From: Paenarthrobacter aurescens TC1
GTDB lineage: Bacteria > Actinomycetota > Actinomycetes > Actinomycetales > Micrococcaceae
DNA: 64,000 nt
Direction of reading: 5' to 3'
Assembly: GCA_000014925.1 (NCBI GenBank)
Contig: CP000474.1
Span: 4,526,001-4,590,000, forward strand
Shown here: positions 25,254-32,843 of the stretch, piece after piece
How the letters are laid out: each line of letters starts with the position of its first letter
Numbering within the stretch: the first letter of the stretch is position 1
Made by a program: the position numbers and the translations under genes
The notes under the pieces: model-generated
Databases searched by the model: none
Told to the model about the DNA's origin: nothing
Seen by the model: the letters and a program-made list of their open reading frames with translations, nothing else

Positions 25254-26539
25254 GATTCCCCCTTTTCGCCGTTCCAGCGGAGCTCGGCATGGACTGCCCA
25301 ACCTCCCCGTTTTCCTGGTCCGGCAGTAACGATTCCAGCATAGATTCCGGCACGTTCATTCATTCCAGCGATTCCCTGCCCGGTCCCCAGGCTGCCCACG
25401 GATTCGCTGCCGCCCTCACGGGTACCGCGGCCGTCGTCGAGCACGTCAATGGTGACCAAATCACCATCGCGAGCCACCTGGACATCAACGCGGCTGAGCG
25501 AGCGCCCGTACCGCAGGACGTTGGTCAACGACTCCTGCACGATCCGATAGACAGTGAGTTCGAAAGCCGGGTCAGCCGGGAGGCCCGGCCCCGTGTGGGC
25601 GTAGTGCAGCGGCAGTCCGGCTGTCCGGAAGCCGTCCAAGAGTTTCGCCAGGTTCTGCCCGGATTCAAGGGGTGTCAGTGGTGCCGGTCGCCCGGAATCA
25701 TCCCGCAGAACGCCGAGTACGCGGCGCATGTCGGCCAGCGCGGCCCTTCCCGTCCGGGATAGTTCTCCGAGCACGTCACCGGCGCGCTCCGGATCTTTCT
25801 TGACCACCACGGCGGCACCGTCCGAAAGGCTGATCATCACTGTCAGCGAGTGCGCCACGACGTCGTGCATTTCCCGGGCAATTCGGTTGCGCTCGGTGAC
25901 CTTGCCAAGCTGGGTGGTTCGCGCGGCCCACGCCGCAATCTCGGCTTCATGTTCCCTGCGCTGGCGCACCGAAATGCCGATGCCTGTGGCCAAAAGGTTG
26001 GACAGCATGATGGTCACCGCAGTGGCGATGTTGTTGATGAGGTGGAAGTTCTCCGGAACGTCCTGCAGGTTGTCCATCTCGCTGGGACTCGTCCACATGA
26101 ACAGGTAGAGCAGGCTCAGAGGCAAGCTGGCTACCGCGAAAACCACCAGCGCCAACGCACGCTTCCGGAGTGACGCCACGGCATAGAGCGCGAACCATAG
26201 ACCTGCGGAAACATTCGATCCCCAAGGGTTCAGGATGGTGGCCGCTATTTCCAGAAGGGAGACAGCGAGAACCACCTGAAGCGGAAACGGGCGCCTGAAG
26301 AACAACGCGATGGCGATCAACAGCAGTATCGCCACCACGAGCCATTTGCCGTCGACGACCGACGGAATGATGGTGGGCAGCGCCAACAAAAGGTAGCAAA
26401 GGACCACCACTGCATCCATCGCGCGGGGCCGTTTGAAGAAGTAACGCCGTATTCGGCCCCTGCGGCGCTGGGCAATTTCAGCGAAGGACGCGTCGGCCGT
26501 GGTGGCCGACGCGTCCTTCATCTGTGGAGCTTCAGTCAT
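25250..26539 (-). CDS. Sensor histidine kinase (NarL-system type)
   Basis: A 429-aa membrane kinase. After a 40-residue cytosolic start, about five membrane segments (DAVVVLCYLLLALPTIIPSV onward) form the sensor with hardly any outside loop. The DHp His is in RIAREMHDVVAHSLTVMISL; the ATPase lobe has LTNVLRYGRSLSRVDV (N box) and DVLDDGRGTREGG (G1). The small extracellular part suggests sensing in or through the membrane, perhaps via the ABC transporter encoded just upstream. A 15-bp hairpin lies in its first codons. Confidence 0.9.
   Translation of the reverse strand: MTEAPQMKDASATTADASFAEIAQRRRGRIRRYFFKRPRAMDAVVVLCYLLLALPTIIPSVVDGKWLVVAILLLIAIALFFRRPFPLQVVLAVSLLEIAATILNPWGSNVSAGLWFALYAVASLRKRALALVVFAVASLPLSLLYLFMWTSPSEMDNLQDVPENFHLINNIATAVTIMLSNLLATGIGISVRQRREHEAEIAAWAARTTQLGKVTERNRIAREMHDVVAHSLTVMISLSDGAAVVVKKDPERAGDVLGELSRTGRAALADMRRVLGVLRDDSGRPAPLTPLESGQNLAKLLDGFRTAGLPLHYAHTGPGLPADPAFELTVYRIVQESLTNVLRYGRSLSRVDVQVARDGDLVTIDVLDDGRGTREGGSESVGSLGTGQGIAGMNERAGIYAGIVTAGPGKRGGWAVHAELRWNGEKGES
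26484..26518 (-). promoter_or_regulatory. Strong hairpin in the first codons of the sensor kinase
   Basis: AAGGACGCGTCGGCC and its exact complement flank a five-base loop inside codons 8-19 of the kinase. It lies just after the permease gene of the same operon, so it may attenuate kinase/regulator expression relative to the transporter. Confidence 0.4.
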
Positions 26540-26565
26540 GAATTGAGCCTAGACGGCAACCCGTC

Positions 26566-27417
26566 CTAGACGTCCCGCTTCTTGAGCAGGATCATGGCCA
26601 GGGCCACCGGCACAACCACCCAGGCGCCAAGAACCAGCGCGGCCTGCCACGCTTCCAGCGTGTCCGGGACATGCTCGACGGCGGTCATGGGCGTGATGGT
26701 GCTCGTGGGGAGGTACTTGTTGGCTTCCTTGAAGAAGTCGCCGGGGATGAGCTGGAAGGCAATAGGCGCAACGAACAGGAGTCCCACCAGGCTCATGATG
26801 CCGCCGGCCGAGTTACGGACGATGGTTCCGAGGGCCATGCCGATTGCTGCCACGGCTGCCACGTAGAGGCTGTTGACCAGAAGGAGCTTGATGGACTGTG
26901 AGCTGCCAAGGTCCAGCTTGAGGTCGTAGTTATCAACGATGGGAAGCGACACCAGGCCCGCGATGTAAATGGACACCGCTGTCAGGAGGAAGGCGCTGAC
27001 CATGACCACAATGAGCTTCGCCAGGAAAGGCGAGAGCCGCTTGGGGACGGCGGCAAAGGTGGAGCGTGCCATGCCGGTGGTGAACTCGGAGCTCATGAGC
27101 AGGACGCCCAAGGAACCGAGGATGAGCTGGGCGAACGAGATACCCGAGGTGGGGATGCTGACGGCGAGGTCCCCGCCCTGGGCGGCCATGGCTGCTGCGA
27201 CTTCGGGATCCGCCGCGGCCTGCTCCGCAAACTGGCCTGTTCCCCACGCTGAGAGGGCTGCGAAGCCCACCATGACCAGTGCCGTGGAGGCAAGGAGGAT
27301 CAGCGTGGACATCAGAGTACGGAACTTGATGAATTCCGAGTTGAGTACGCGATGGAATGCCGGTCCGGGACCGACGGAGTTGCGGATGGACTTGCGGTCC
27401 AATGTGGTGGTGCTCAT
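26566..27417 (-). CDS. ABC-2 type transporter permease
   Basis: A 283-aa membrane protein with six hydrophobic spans, starting with a cytosolic lead (FHRVLNSEFIKFRTLMSTLI) typical of ABC-2 permeases. A loop of about 45 residues after the first span contains FAEQAAADPEVAAAMAAQGG. Partner of the ATPase that ends two bases before it. With the downstream two-component genes, the layout resembles export systems for membrane-active compounds. Confidence 0.87.
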   Translation of the reverse strand: MSTTTLDRKSIRNSVGPGPAFHRVLNSEFIKFRTLMSTLILLASTALVMVGFAALSAWGTGQFAEQAAADPEVAAAMAAQGGDLAVSIPTSGISFAQLILGSLGVLLMSSEFTTGMARSTFAAVPKRLSPFLAKLIVVMVSAFLLTAVSIYIAGLVSLPIVDNYDLKLDLGSSQSIKLLLVNSLYVAAVAAIGMALGTIVRNSAGGIMSLVGLLFVAPIAFQLIPGDFFKEANKYLPTSTITPMTAVEHVPDTLEAWQAALVLGAWVVVPVALAMILLKKRDV

Positions 27418-27419
27418 GT

Positions 27420-28364
27420 CTATTTCCCTCCGGCCTGAGCGGGAACCGAGGCCCCGGCGGTGATGTGCGAGTGGTATTCGACCTCGTCCTTGGTCAGTTC
27501 CATGTAGGCCTCTTCCAGGCTTGCCTGGAGCGGTGTCAGCTCGTAGACCATCACTTGGTTGTCCAGGGCCGTACGGGCGATGCCGCGGGGATCAAGCCCT
27601 GAAACTTCCAGCAGTTCGCGTTCGTGGACCTCCACGGAAACGCCAGTGCCGGCCAGGAGCTGCATGAGGCGTTCCGGCTGATCGGTGCGGACCCTGGTCC
27701 GGGCGTTGCCCTTGCCCGTAATGATTTCGGCGATAGGTGCGTCGGCGATGATCCTGCCGCGGCCGATGACAATCAGGTGGTCTGCCGTCAGTGCCATTTC
27801 GCTCATGAGGTGGCTGGACAGGAAGACTGTGCGGCCTTCGGAGGCCAAGTACTTGACGAGGTTGCGGACCCAGACCACGCCTTCAGGATCGAGGCCGTTC
27901 ACCGGCTCATCCAGGATGATGGTCTGCGGGTCACCCAGCAGCGCTGCTGCGATGCCAAGGCGCTGGCCCATTCCGAGTGAGAATCCCTTGACCTTCTTCT
28001 TGGCGACATCACCCAGGCCCGTCATCTCAATGACTTCACGGACGCGGCTCTTGGGGATGCTGTGGGTCGCTGCCATGGCAAGAAGGTGGTTGTAAGCCGT
28101 GCGGCTCGTGTGGACAGCCTTGGCGTCCAGGAGGGCGCCAATTTCACGCAGCGGCGCCTTGTGCTGGGCGAACGGCTCACCGTTCACGGTCACAGAGCCC
28201 GCCGTAGGAGAGTCAAGCCCCATGATCATGCGCATGGTTGTGGACTTTCCGGCACCGTTTGGGCCCAGGAAGCCCGTCACCCGTCCGGCCTGGACAGTGA
28301 AACTGACGCCGCCGACGGCGGTCTTCTCGCCGTAGACCTTGGTCAGGCCTTTTGCTTCGATCAT
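27420..28364 (-). CDS. ABC transporter ATP-binding protein (drug/antibiotic export type)
   Basis: A 314-aa ATPase. Walker A GFLGPNGAGKSTTMRMI, signature FSLGMGQRLGIAAALLGDP, Walker B TIILDEPVNGLDPEGV, and switch His in VFLSSHLMSEM. A C-terminal extension of about 90 residues follows, as in DrrA/BcrA-like exporters. ATG at 28364 follows GGAGGGAAC; a longer frame upstream lacks family similarity. First gene of the ABC-permease-kinase-regulator operon. Confidence 0.88.
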   Translation of the reverse strand: MIEAKGLTKVYGEKTAVGGVSFTVQAGRVTGFLGPNGAGKSTTMRMIMGLDSPTAGSVTVNGEPFAQHKAPLREIGALLDAKAVHTSRTAYNHLLAMAATHSIPKSRVREVIEMTGLGDVAKKKVKGFSLGMGQRLGIAAALLGDPQTIILDEPVNGLDPEGVVWVRNLVKYLASEGRTVFLSSHLMSEMALTADHLIVIGRGRIIADAPIAEIITGKGNARTRVRTDQPERLMQLLAGTGVSVEVHERELLEVSGLDPRGIARTALDNQVMVYELTPLQASLEEAYMELTKDEVEYHSHITAGASVPAQAGGK

Positions 28365-28529
28365 GGAAGCGTTCCCTCCTCGGAGCACATGTGTGTGCAA
28401 GTGAGTTTTGAATGTACCTACAACGCTACTCACGGAGGGGACGTAAATCGCCTGTCTCAGGGATGATTCAGGGTTCAGTCAGGGTAGTCCTCGCGGATGA
28501 CCTGCTGCGTTGAAACCCGGGCTTTTCGC

Positions 28530-30032
28530 TCAGTCGACGGGCAACGGCGAGTAAACGGTGAGCTCGCGCGGTTTCACAGTGAACGTGGCACGGCGGACCC
28601 CGGGCTTCGGCTCCCCGTCAACGGCCAGGACCAGCGGTTGGCCAAGAGCCTCCACCGTGATGGTGGTGGCCTCGGTCAGGTGGGTGACTTTGGAGGCGGC
28701 GACGGTGCCGGTAACCACCGCCCACAGCAGCCGCGCCCGGGCGAATGGCTCGTCCGCAGTGATCATGCGCAGATCGAAAACACCGTCGTCCAGCACCGGC
28801 CGGCGAAGTGGTGCGTGGTCGCTGGGATAGAACCTGCCCCGGCCCATGTAGAGGATCCAGAGTTTGTGCTTTACCCCGTCCACCAGCAGCGTGGTGGGGG
28901 AGTTCACGCCGAAGGTGCGCAGCGATGCCACCACGCTGGCCAGCGGTTTACCCATGGCAGGTTGCAGTCTCTCCCGACGTCGAACCAGGTTTGGATAGAC
29001 GCCGACACTCGCCGTATTCAGCATGCCCAGCTCTGTGGTTTCCGGCATTTCAGGTAGTCCCCGTTGCACCACCACGTGCCCCAGGTCGACGGACGCTGCG
29101 TGTCCTTTGGTCACGGCATCGATCGCGTCGTCAATCGAACCGGTGCCAAGGTCGCGGGCGAAGTGATTGAGCGTTCCGCCTGGAAGCACCAAGAGCGGGA
29201 GTGAATGCTCGACGGCGGCAGCCGCCGCAGTGCCAACCGTTCCGTCACCGCCCCAGACGCCGAGTGCAACGGTGCCTGGCCGGGTTGCCACTGCATCGAT
29301 CTCAGCAGCTACGTCTTCACCTTCGGAAATTTCGCGTATATAAGCCTTTGGGAATATAACCTTCAATAACTCTGCAGTCTCGGGGGAGTAGGACCCGCCC
29401 AGGACGTTGACCGCAATACCCAGCCCCTCGCCGTCGGAAATTGCGGGAGCTTCCGCAGGCGTCCGGCGCGGCGTCGGTTCGGGTGGTCGGGCCGGCCACC
29501 ACTTGCGGGTCAGCAGTGCCGCTCCCGCACCGAGAGCGGAACCGAAGACCACATCGGAGGGCCAATGGGCCCCCGTGTGCACGCGCGAGTAGGCAACCCC
29601 CGCAGCAAGCGGTGCCAGTGCGGCGCCAAGTGCGGGCGAGACCATGCCGACACCCACCGCGAACGCCACCGCAGACGCTGAGTGGCCTGACGGCATGGAG
29701 GAACTCGTCGGCTGCGGATTCACGAAGCGGAACAGTGGCAGGTGCTCAGGGAGTGGCCGCCTGCGCGGGAGTGCCGTTTTGAAGACCAGGTTTGTGACCC
29801 CGGAGGCAACGCCCAGGGCGAGGAGTCCGTGGAGGGCTGCCCTCCGGGGCTTCCCTGGGAACGTGGCCATAATCCCCGCTATGCCGAACCACAGTTTGCC
29901 TTTGGTTGCCGCGGCAGAGAGTTCTCGGAAAAACACGTCGTGATCACCCTGGGGTTGCCGGGACACAGCCCGGACCAGGAAATGGTCGAATCTTGCAATC
30001 CGTTTGGGGCCTTTGCCCAAGAAGCCTCGCAT
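28530..30032 (-). CDS. Fused PAP2 phosphatase and diacylglycerol kinase
   Basis: A 500-aa two-domain enzyme. Residues 1-200 are a PAP2 phosphatase with KTALPRRRPLPE, SMPSGHSASA and SRVHTGAHWPSDVVFG, the three phosphatase motifs. Residues 210-500 are a lipid kinase (AINVLGGSYSPETAELL, GVWGGDGTVGTAAAAA, LPGGTLNHFARDLG). The fusion could remove one phosphate group and add another to lipids at the inner membrane, perhaps in phospholipid recycling. Such fusions are known in actinobacteria. Only the first 120 residues are moderately hydrophobic. Confidence 0.88.
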   Translation of the reverse strand: MRGFLGKGPKRIARFDHFLVRAVSRQPQGDHDVFFRELSAAATKGKLWFGIAGIMATFPGKPRRAALHGLLALGVASGVTNLVFKTALPRRRPLPEHLPLFRFVNPQPTSSSMPSGHSASAVAFAVGVGMVSPALGAALAPLAAGVAYSRVHTGAHWPSDVVFGSALGAGAALLTRKWWPARPPEPTPRRTPAEAPAISDGEGLGIAVNVLGGSYSPETAELLKVIFPKAYIREISEGEDVAAEIDAVATRPGTVALGVWGGDGTVGTAAAAAVEHSLPLLVLPGGTLNHFARDLGTGSIDDAIDAVTKGHAASVDLGHVVVQRGLPEMPETTELGMLNTASVGVYPNLVRRRERLQPAMGKPLASVVASLRTFGVNSPTTLLVDGVKHKLWILYMGRGRFYPSDHAPLRRPVLDDGVFDLRMITADEPFARARLLWAVVTGTVAASKVTHLTEATTITVEALGQPLVLAVDGEPKPGVRRATFTVKPRELTVYSPLPVD

Positions 30033-30075
30033 CCCTTCACACTAACCCTTGCCGGTGCCGCCCAGCTGCCGTGGC

Positions 30076-30081
30076 TACGAT
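30076..30081 (+). promoter_or_regulatory. -10 element TACGAT of a leaderless transcript
   Basis: TACGAT is six bases ahead of the ATG at 30088; the gene has no Shine-Dalgarno sequence. Confidence 0.6.
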
Positions 30082-30087
30082 GAATGG

Positions 30088-30792
30088 ATGATTCGTGTAC
30101 TCCGTCCTCGTCAACGACCCGCCTGGCAGTTGGTCACGCCCGGAGTGCTCCTGCTGTGCGCTTTCGCAGTGCCGGGCATACTGCTGATGGCCGGGCAAGG
30201 CGAGCCGGCGTTCAACGGCGTGGACGTTACCTGGCAGGCCTACGCCTTCAGCCTGCACTCACCCTTCTGGGATGGCGTGAACGTTGTCCTCAACTGGGCC
30301 GGGTATGCGGGGATGCTGGTCTTCCACGTAGTGCTCGCGATCTCGCTCCTCATATGGCAACGACCTATGGCCGCGGTGTTCGCCGCCTCAAGCGGCATCG
30401 CCGTACTGGCACTGACGCAGCTCGCCAAAGCTGTGGTGGGTAGGGACAGGCCGGAAGGTGCCAAAGTGCTCACTGATACCGGCTCATACCCCTCGGGGCA
30501 TGTATCAACCACCACGGCGTTCCTGATGGTGCTCGCCATCCTCATCGGTCGATCATGGATGGCTCTGTTGGCCGTCTCCGGAATCATCGCGATGATGATC
30601 AGCCGAACCTATCTGTCGGCCCATTGGTTGAGTGACGTCCTGGGCGGCGCCTGTCTGGCTGCCGGCATTGTCCTGCTGATGTGGTGGCGTTTACGCGATA
30701 TATGCATCAAGGAGAATGAGCGCGCGGACGGACGGACTATTTGGGCGGCAAAGGCTTCGCAACGCCGGCAAGCAACAGAGCAAGCAAAATAG
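30088..30792 (+). CDS. PAP2-family membrane phosphatase
   Basis: A 234-aa membrane phosphatase with about six hydrophobic segments. Motifs: KAVVGRDRPEGAK, SYPSGHVSTTTAFL and SRTYLSAHWLSDVLGG, with the catalytic His residues. Likely substrate is a lipid phosphate or undecaprenyl pyrophosphate. Divergent from the PAP2/lipid-kinase fusion (55-bp gap), so two lipid phosphatases share a control region. Its last 56 bases overlap the convergent MFS gene. Confidence 0.87.
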   Translation: MIRVLRPRQRPAWQLVTPGVLLLCAFAVPGILLMAGQGEPAFNGVDVTWQAYAFSLHSPFWDGVNVVLNWAGYAGMLVFHVVLAISLLIWQRPMAAVFAASSGIAVLALTQLAKAVVGRDRPEGAKVLTDTGSYPSGHVSTTTAFLMVLAILIGRSWMALLAVSGIIAMMISRTYLSAHWLSDVLGGACLAAGIVLLMWWRLRDICIKENERADGRTIWAAKASQRRQATEQAK

Positions 30793-31924
30793 GCGCGCCA
30801 ATGGCCAGCAAGGCCAGATGGATTCCGGTGTGGTCGCCGAGGTAGCCCAAGAGGGGCGGGCCGGCTAGGAACGCTATGTAACCGATGGTGGAAACCACAG
30901 ACACCCGAGCCGCTGCATGCTTGGGGTCATCCGCTGCGGCCGACATTCCCATGGGGAAGGCCAACGCCGCGCCGATGCCCCACAGCGCCGCACCAACGCC
31001 GGCCAGGATCACATTGCCGGCGAAGACGAACAATGCGAGGCCCACGGCGGCCGCGGCCATGCTTGCCCGGAGGACGTTCACTCGTCCAAACTTGTCGATT
31101 GCCTTGCCACCCAGGAACCGCATCACGGTCATGGCCAGGACAAAGAGCGCGAACAGCAATGCGCCAGTGGACTCCGAGGCGCCAAGCCCGTCCACTGCAG
31201 CCTTCGCGATCCAGTCGTTGCCCGCACCTTCGGTAAGGGTGGCACCCAGCACCACGACGCCGATGAGCAGCGTCCTGCCGTCCCTCCAAGCCGTGGGGCC
31301 CTTCTCAGCCGCCGCGCCGCCGTCGTGAATTTCTTCGACCTCGTGCGGCAGGAAGTACTTGGGGACCGTCAGCGCCAAGGTGACGGCGATGGCCGCGATG
31401 ACCAACAGGTGCTCAGGCAAGCCGACACCCAGTTGGGAGAGGCCGGCACCGATCAGCGCGCCCAGGAACGCGCCACCGCTGAAGGCAGCATGGAACTGCG
31501 GCATGATGGTGCGCTTGAGCCGGTGTTCGACGTCCGCGCCTTCAATGTTCTGCGCCACGTCCCACAGGCCGATACCGATGCCGAAGAAGAAGAGGGCAAC
31601 GGCTGTGCCCGGAACGGACGCGGCCATCAGTGAGAAGGCAATGGCCGCGCCGGCAGCCCCCGCCACGATGCCGGCCACCCGGACCGTATTGGCTGTACCG
31701 ATCCTGCCCACCACCCATCCGGCTGATGGAAGCGCCAGCAAGGACCCGACGGCGGTGCAGAGCAACAGAGTGCCCATCTGGCCGGACGTCAGGCTGAGTG
31801 CCTCGGTCACGGCGGGGATGCGGGCAGCCCAGCTGGCGAAGACCAAGCCGTTCATGCCGAAGATCAGGAACGTCGCCACCGCAGCGGCGTTGACGTTGGT
31901 GGTGCTTCTGGTGTTGGTGGTCAT
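30737..31924 (-). CDS. MFS transporter
   Basis: A 395-aa transporter with twelve hydrophobic spans. The start TNVNAAAVATFLIFGMNGLV and the helix 2-3 loop PSAGWVVGRIGTANTVRVAG, then GGKAIDKFGRVNVLRAS in the second half, follow the major facilitator pattern (YbjJ-like). Substrate unknown. ATG at 31924 overlaps the DeoR gene stop (ATGA), so repressor and transporter form one unit, implying that the regulator senses the transported sugar or its phosphate. Confidence 0.85.
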   Translation of the reverse strand: MTTNTRSTTNVNAAAVATFLIFGMNGLVFASWAARIPAVTEALSLTSGQMGTLLLCTAVGSLLALPSAGWVVGRIGTANTVRVAGIVAGAAGAAIAFSLMAASVPGTAVALFFFGIGIGLWDVAQNIEGADVEHRLKRTIMPQFHAAFSGGAFLGALIGAGLSQLGVGLPEHLLVIAAIAVTLALTVPKYFLPHEVEEIHDGGAAAEKGPTAWRDGRTLLIGVVVLGATLTEGAGNDWIAKAAVDGLGASESTGALLFALFVLAMTVMRFLGGKAIDKFGRVNVLRASMAAAAVGLALFVFAGNVILAGVGAALWGIGAALAFPMGMSAAADDPKHAAARVSVVSTIGYIAFLAGPPLLGYLGDHTGIHLALLAIGAPILLALLLAGVAKPLPPK

Positions 31925-32688
31925 GCAATCACAACTTCCACGGAGAGTTTGTTGAGCCGGGCAAGATCTTCGGGGGATGGTTCCTGGTCTGTCACGATCA
32001 CGGCAACGGTGTCCATGGCTGCAACCAGTGCTACTGCGCTGGCATTCCACTTGCTTTTTGAGGCAGCCACAATCACCCTCGCCGCCGATTCCAGACCTGC
32101 GCGCTTAACGGCGGCGTCCTCTAGGTCGTGCGCCAGAAGGCCGTCCTTGAGGTTGAGGGCGCAGGGGGTTACGACGGCGGTGTCGAACCTCAGTGAGCGA
32201 ACGTTGGATTCGGTCATGGGTCCCCTGAACGACTGTTCCCCGGGGGTGAGGCGACCCCCGGGGAGTATGAGCTCCGGTGCGTGGCCATCCTTGTTGCGCG
32301 TCAGCGCCTCCACCCCGTGCAAGGACATGGGCATCACCGTGAGTGCCCGGTGGCTCAGGCGGCGTGCGATCTCCGTGGCCGTGGAACCGCTATCCAGCCA
32401 CACGTGCTCGCGGTCCTTGATCAGTGGATCTACGGCTTGGGCTATACGGACCTTTGCCTCGTGGTCCTCAAGTTCGCGCTGTCCGTAGCCGGGATTGTCT
32501 CCCCGTGCCAGCAAGCTGCGGGCACCACCATGGACGCGCTTGAGCACCCCGTTGGCTGCGAGGATTTCGAGGTCTCGACGGATGGTGGCCCCGGAGGCTC
32601 CCGTAGCTTGGACGAGCTCGTCCACTGTGGCTTCTTCGCGTGTGCGCAGCAGCTCGCCAATGAGCCGGTGGCGGTCAGCAGTTCCCAT
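31921..32688 (-). CDS. DeoR-family transcriptional repressor
   Basis: A 255-aa protein. The N-terminal helix-turn-helix reads RHRLIGELLRTREEATVDEL followed by GASGATIRRDLEILAANGVL. The C-terminal sugar-phosphate-binding domain shows VWLDSGSTATEIARRL, LPGGRLTPGEQSFRG and VIVAASKSKWNASA. Controls are probably its own MFS partner and itself, through the inverted repeat 21-55 bp upstream of its start. Confidence 0.9.
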   Translation of the reverse strand: MGTADRHRLIGELLRTREEATVDELVQATGASGATIRRDLEILAANGVLKRVHGGARSLLARGDNPGYGQRELEDHEAKVRIAQAVDPLIKDREHVWLDSGSTATEIARRLSHRALTVMPMSLHGVEALTRNKDGHAPELILPGGRLTPGEQSFRGPMTESNVRSLRFDTAVVTPCALNLKDGLLAHDLEDAAVKRAGLESAARVIVAASKSKWNASAVALVAAMDTVAVIVTDQEPSPEDLARLNKLSVEVVIA

Positions 32689-32708
32689 GCTTCAACCGTA
32701 GCAAGGAT

Positions 32709-32743
32709 TGCTCATTTAATCACCATGAGTGATCATTTGAGCA
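32709..32743. promoter_or_regulatory. Inverted-repeat operator upstream of the DeoR gene
   Basis: TGCTCAnnnnATCA and TGATnnnnTGAGCA face each other around CCATGAG. Ten of fourteen bases per arm match, and the element sits just upstream of the repressor start, as expected for autoregulation. Confidence 0.5.
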
Positions 32744-32747
32744 TCCA

Positions 32748-32838
32748 ACGCTCTCTCACATCCCATGGCTTAAAGGGAAACGCTCTTGCAGCAACTGCAA
32801 GAGCGTCGGCCAGAAAGGGCTGTTATGTGAGAGAGCGT
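32748..32838. terminator. Nested 91-bp inverted repeat after the ABC-F gene
   Basis: An inner hairpin (ACGCTCTTGCA, loop GCAAC, exact complement; 32780-32806) is enclosed by 14-bp outer arms ACGCTCTCTCACAT (32748-32761) and its exact complement (32825-32838), with 18 bases on each side in between. It begins six bases past the ABC-F stop codon, so termination is the likely role. Confidence 0.6.
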
Positions 32839-32843
32839 CGGAA

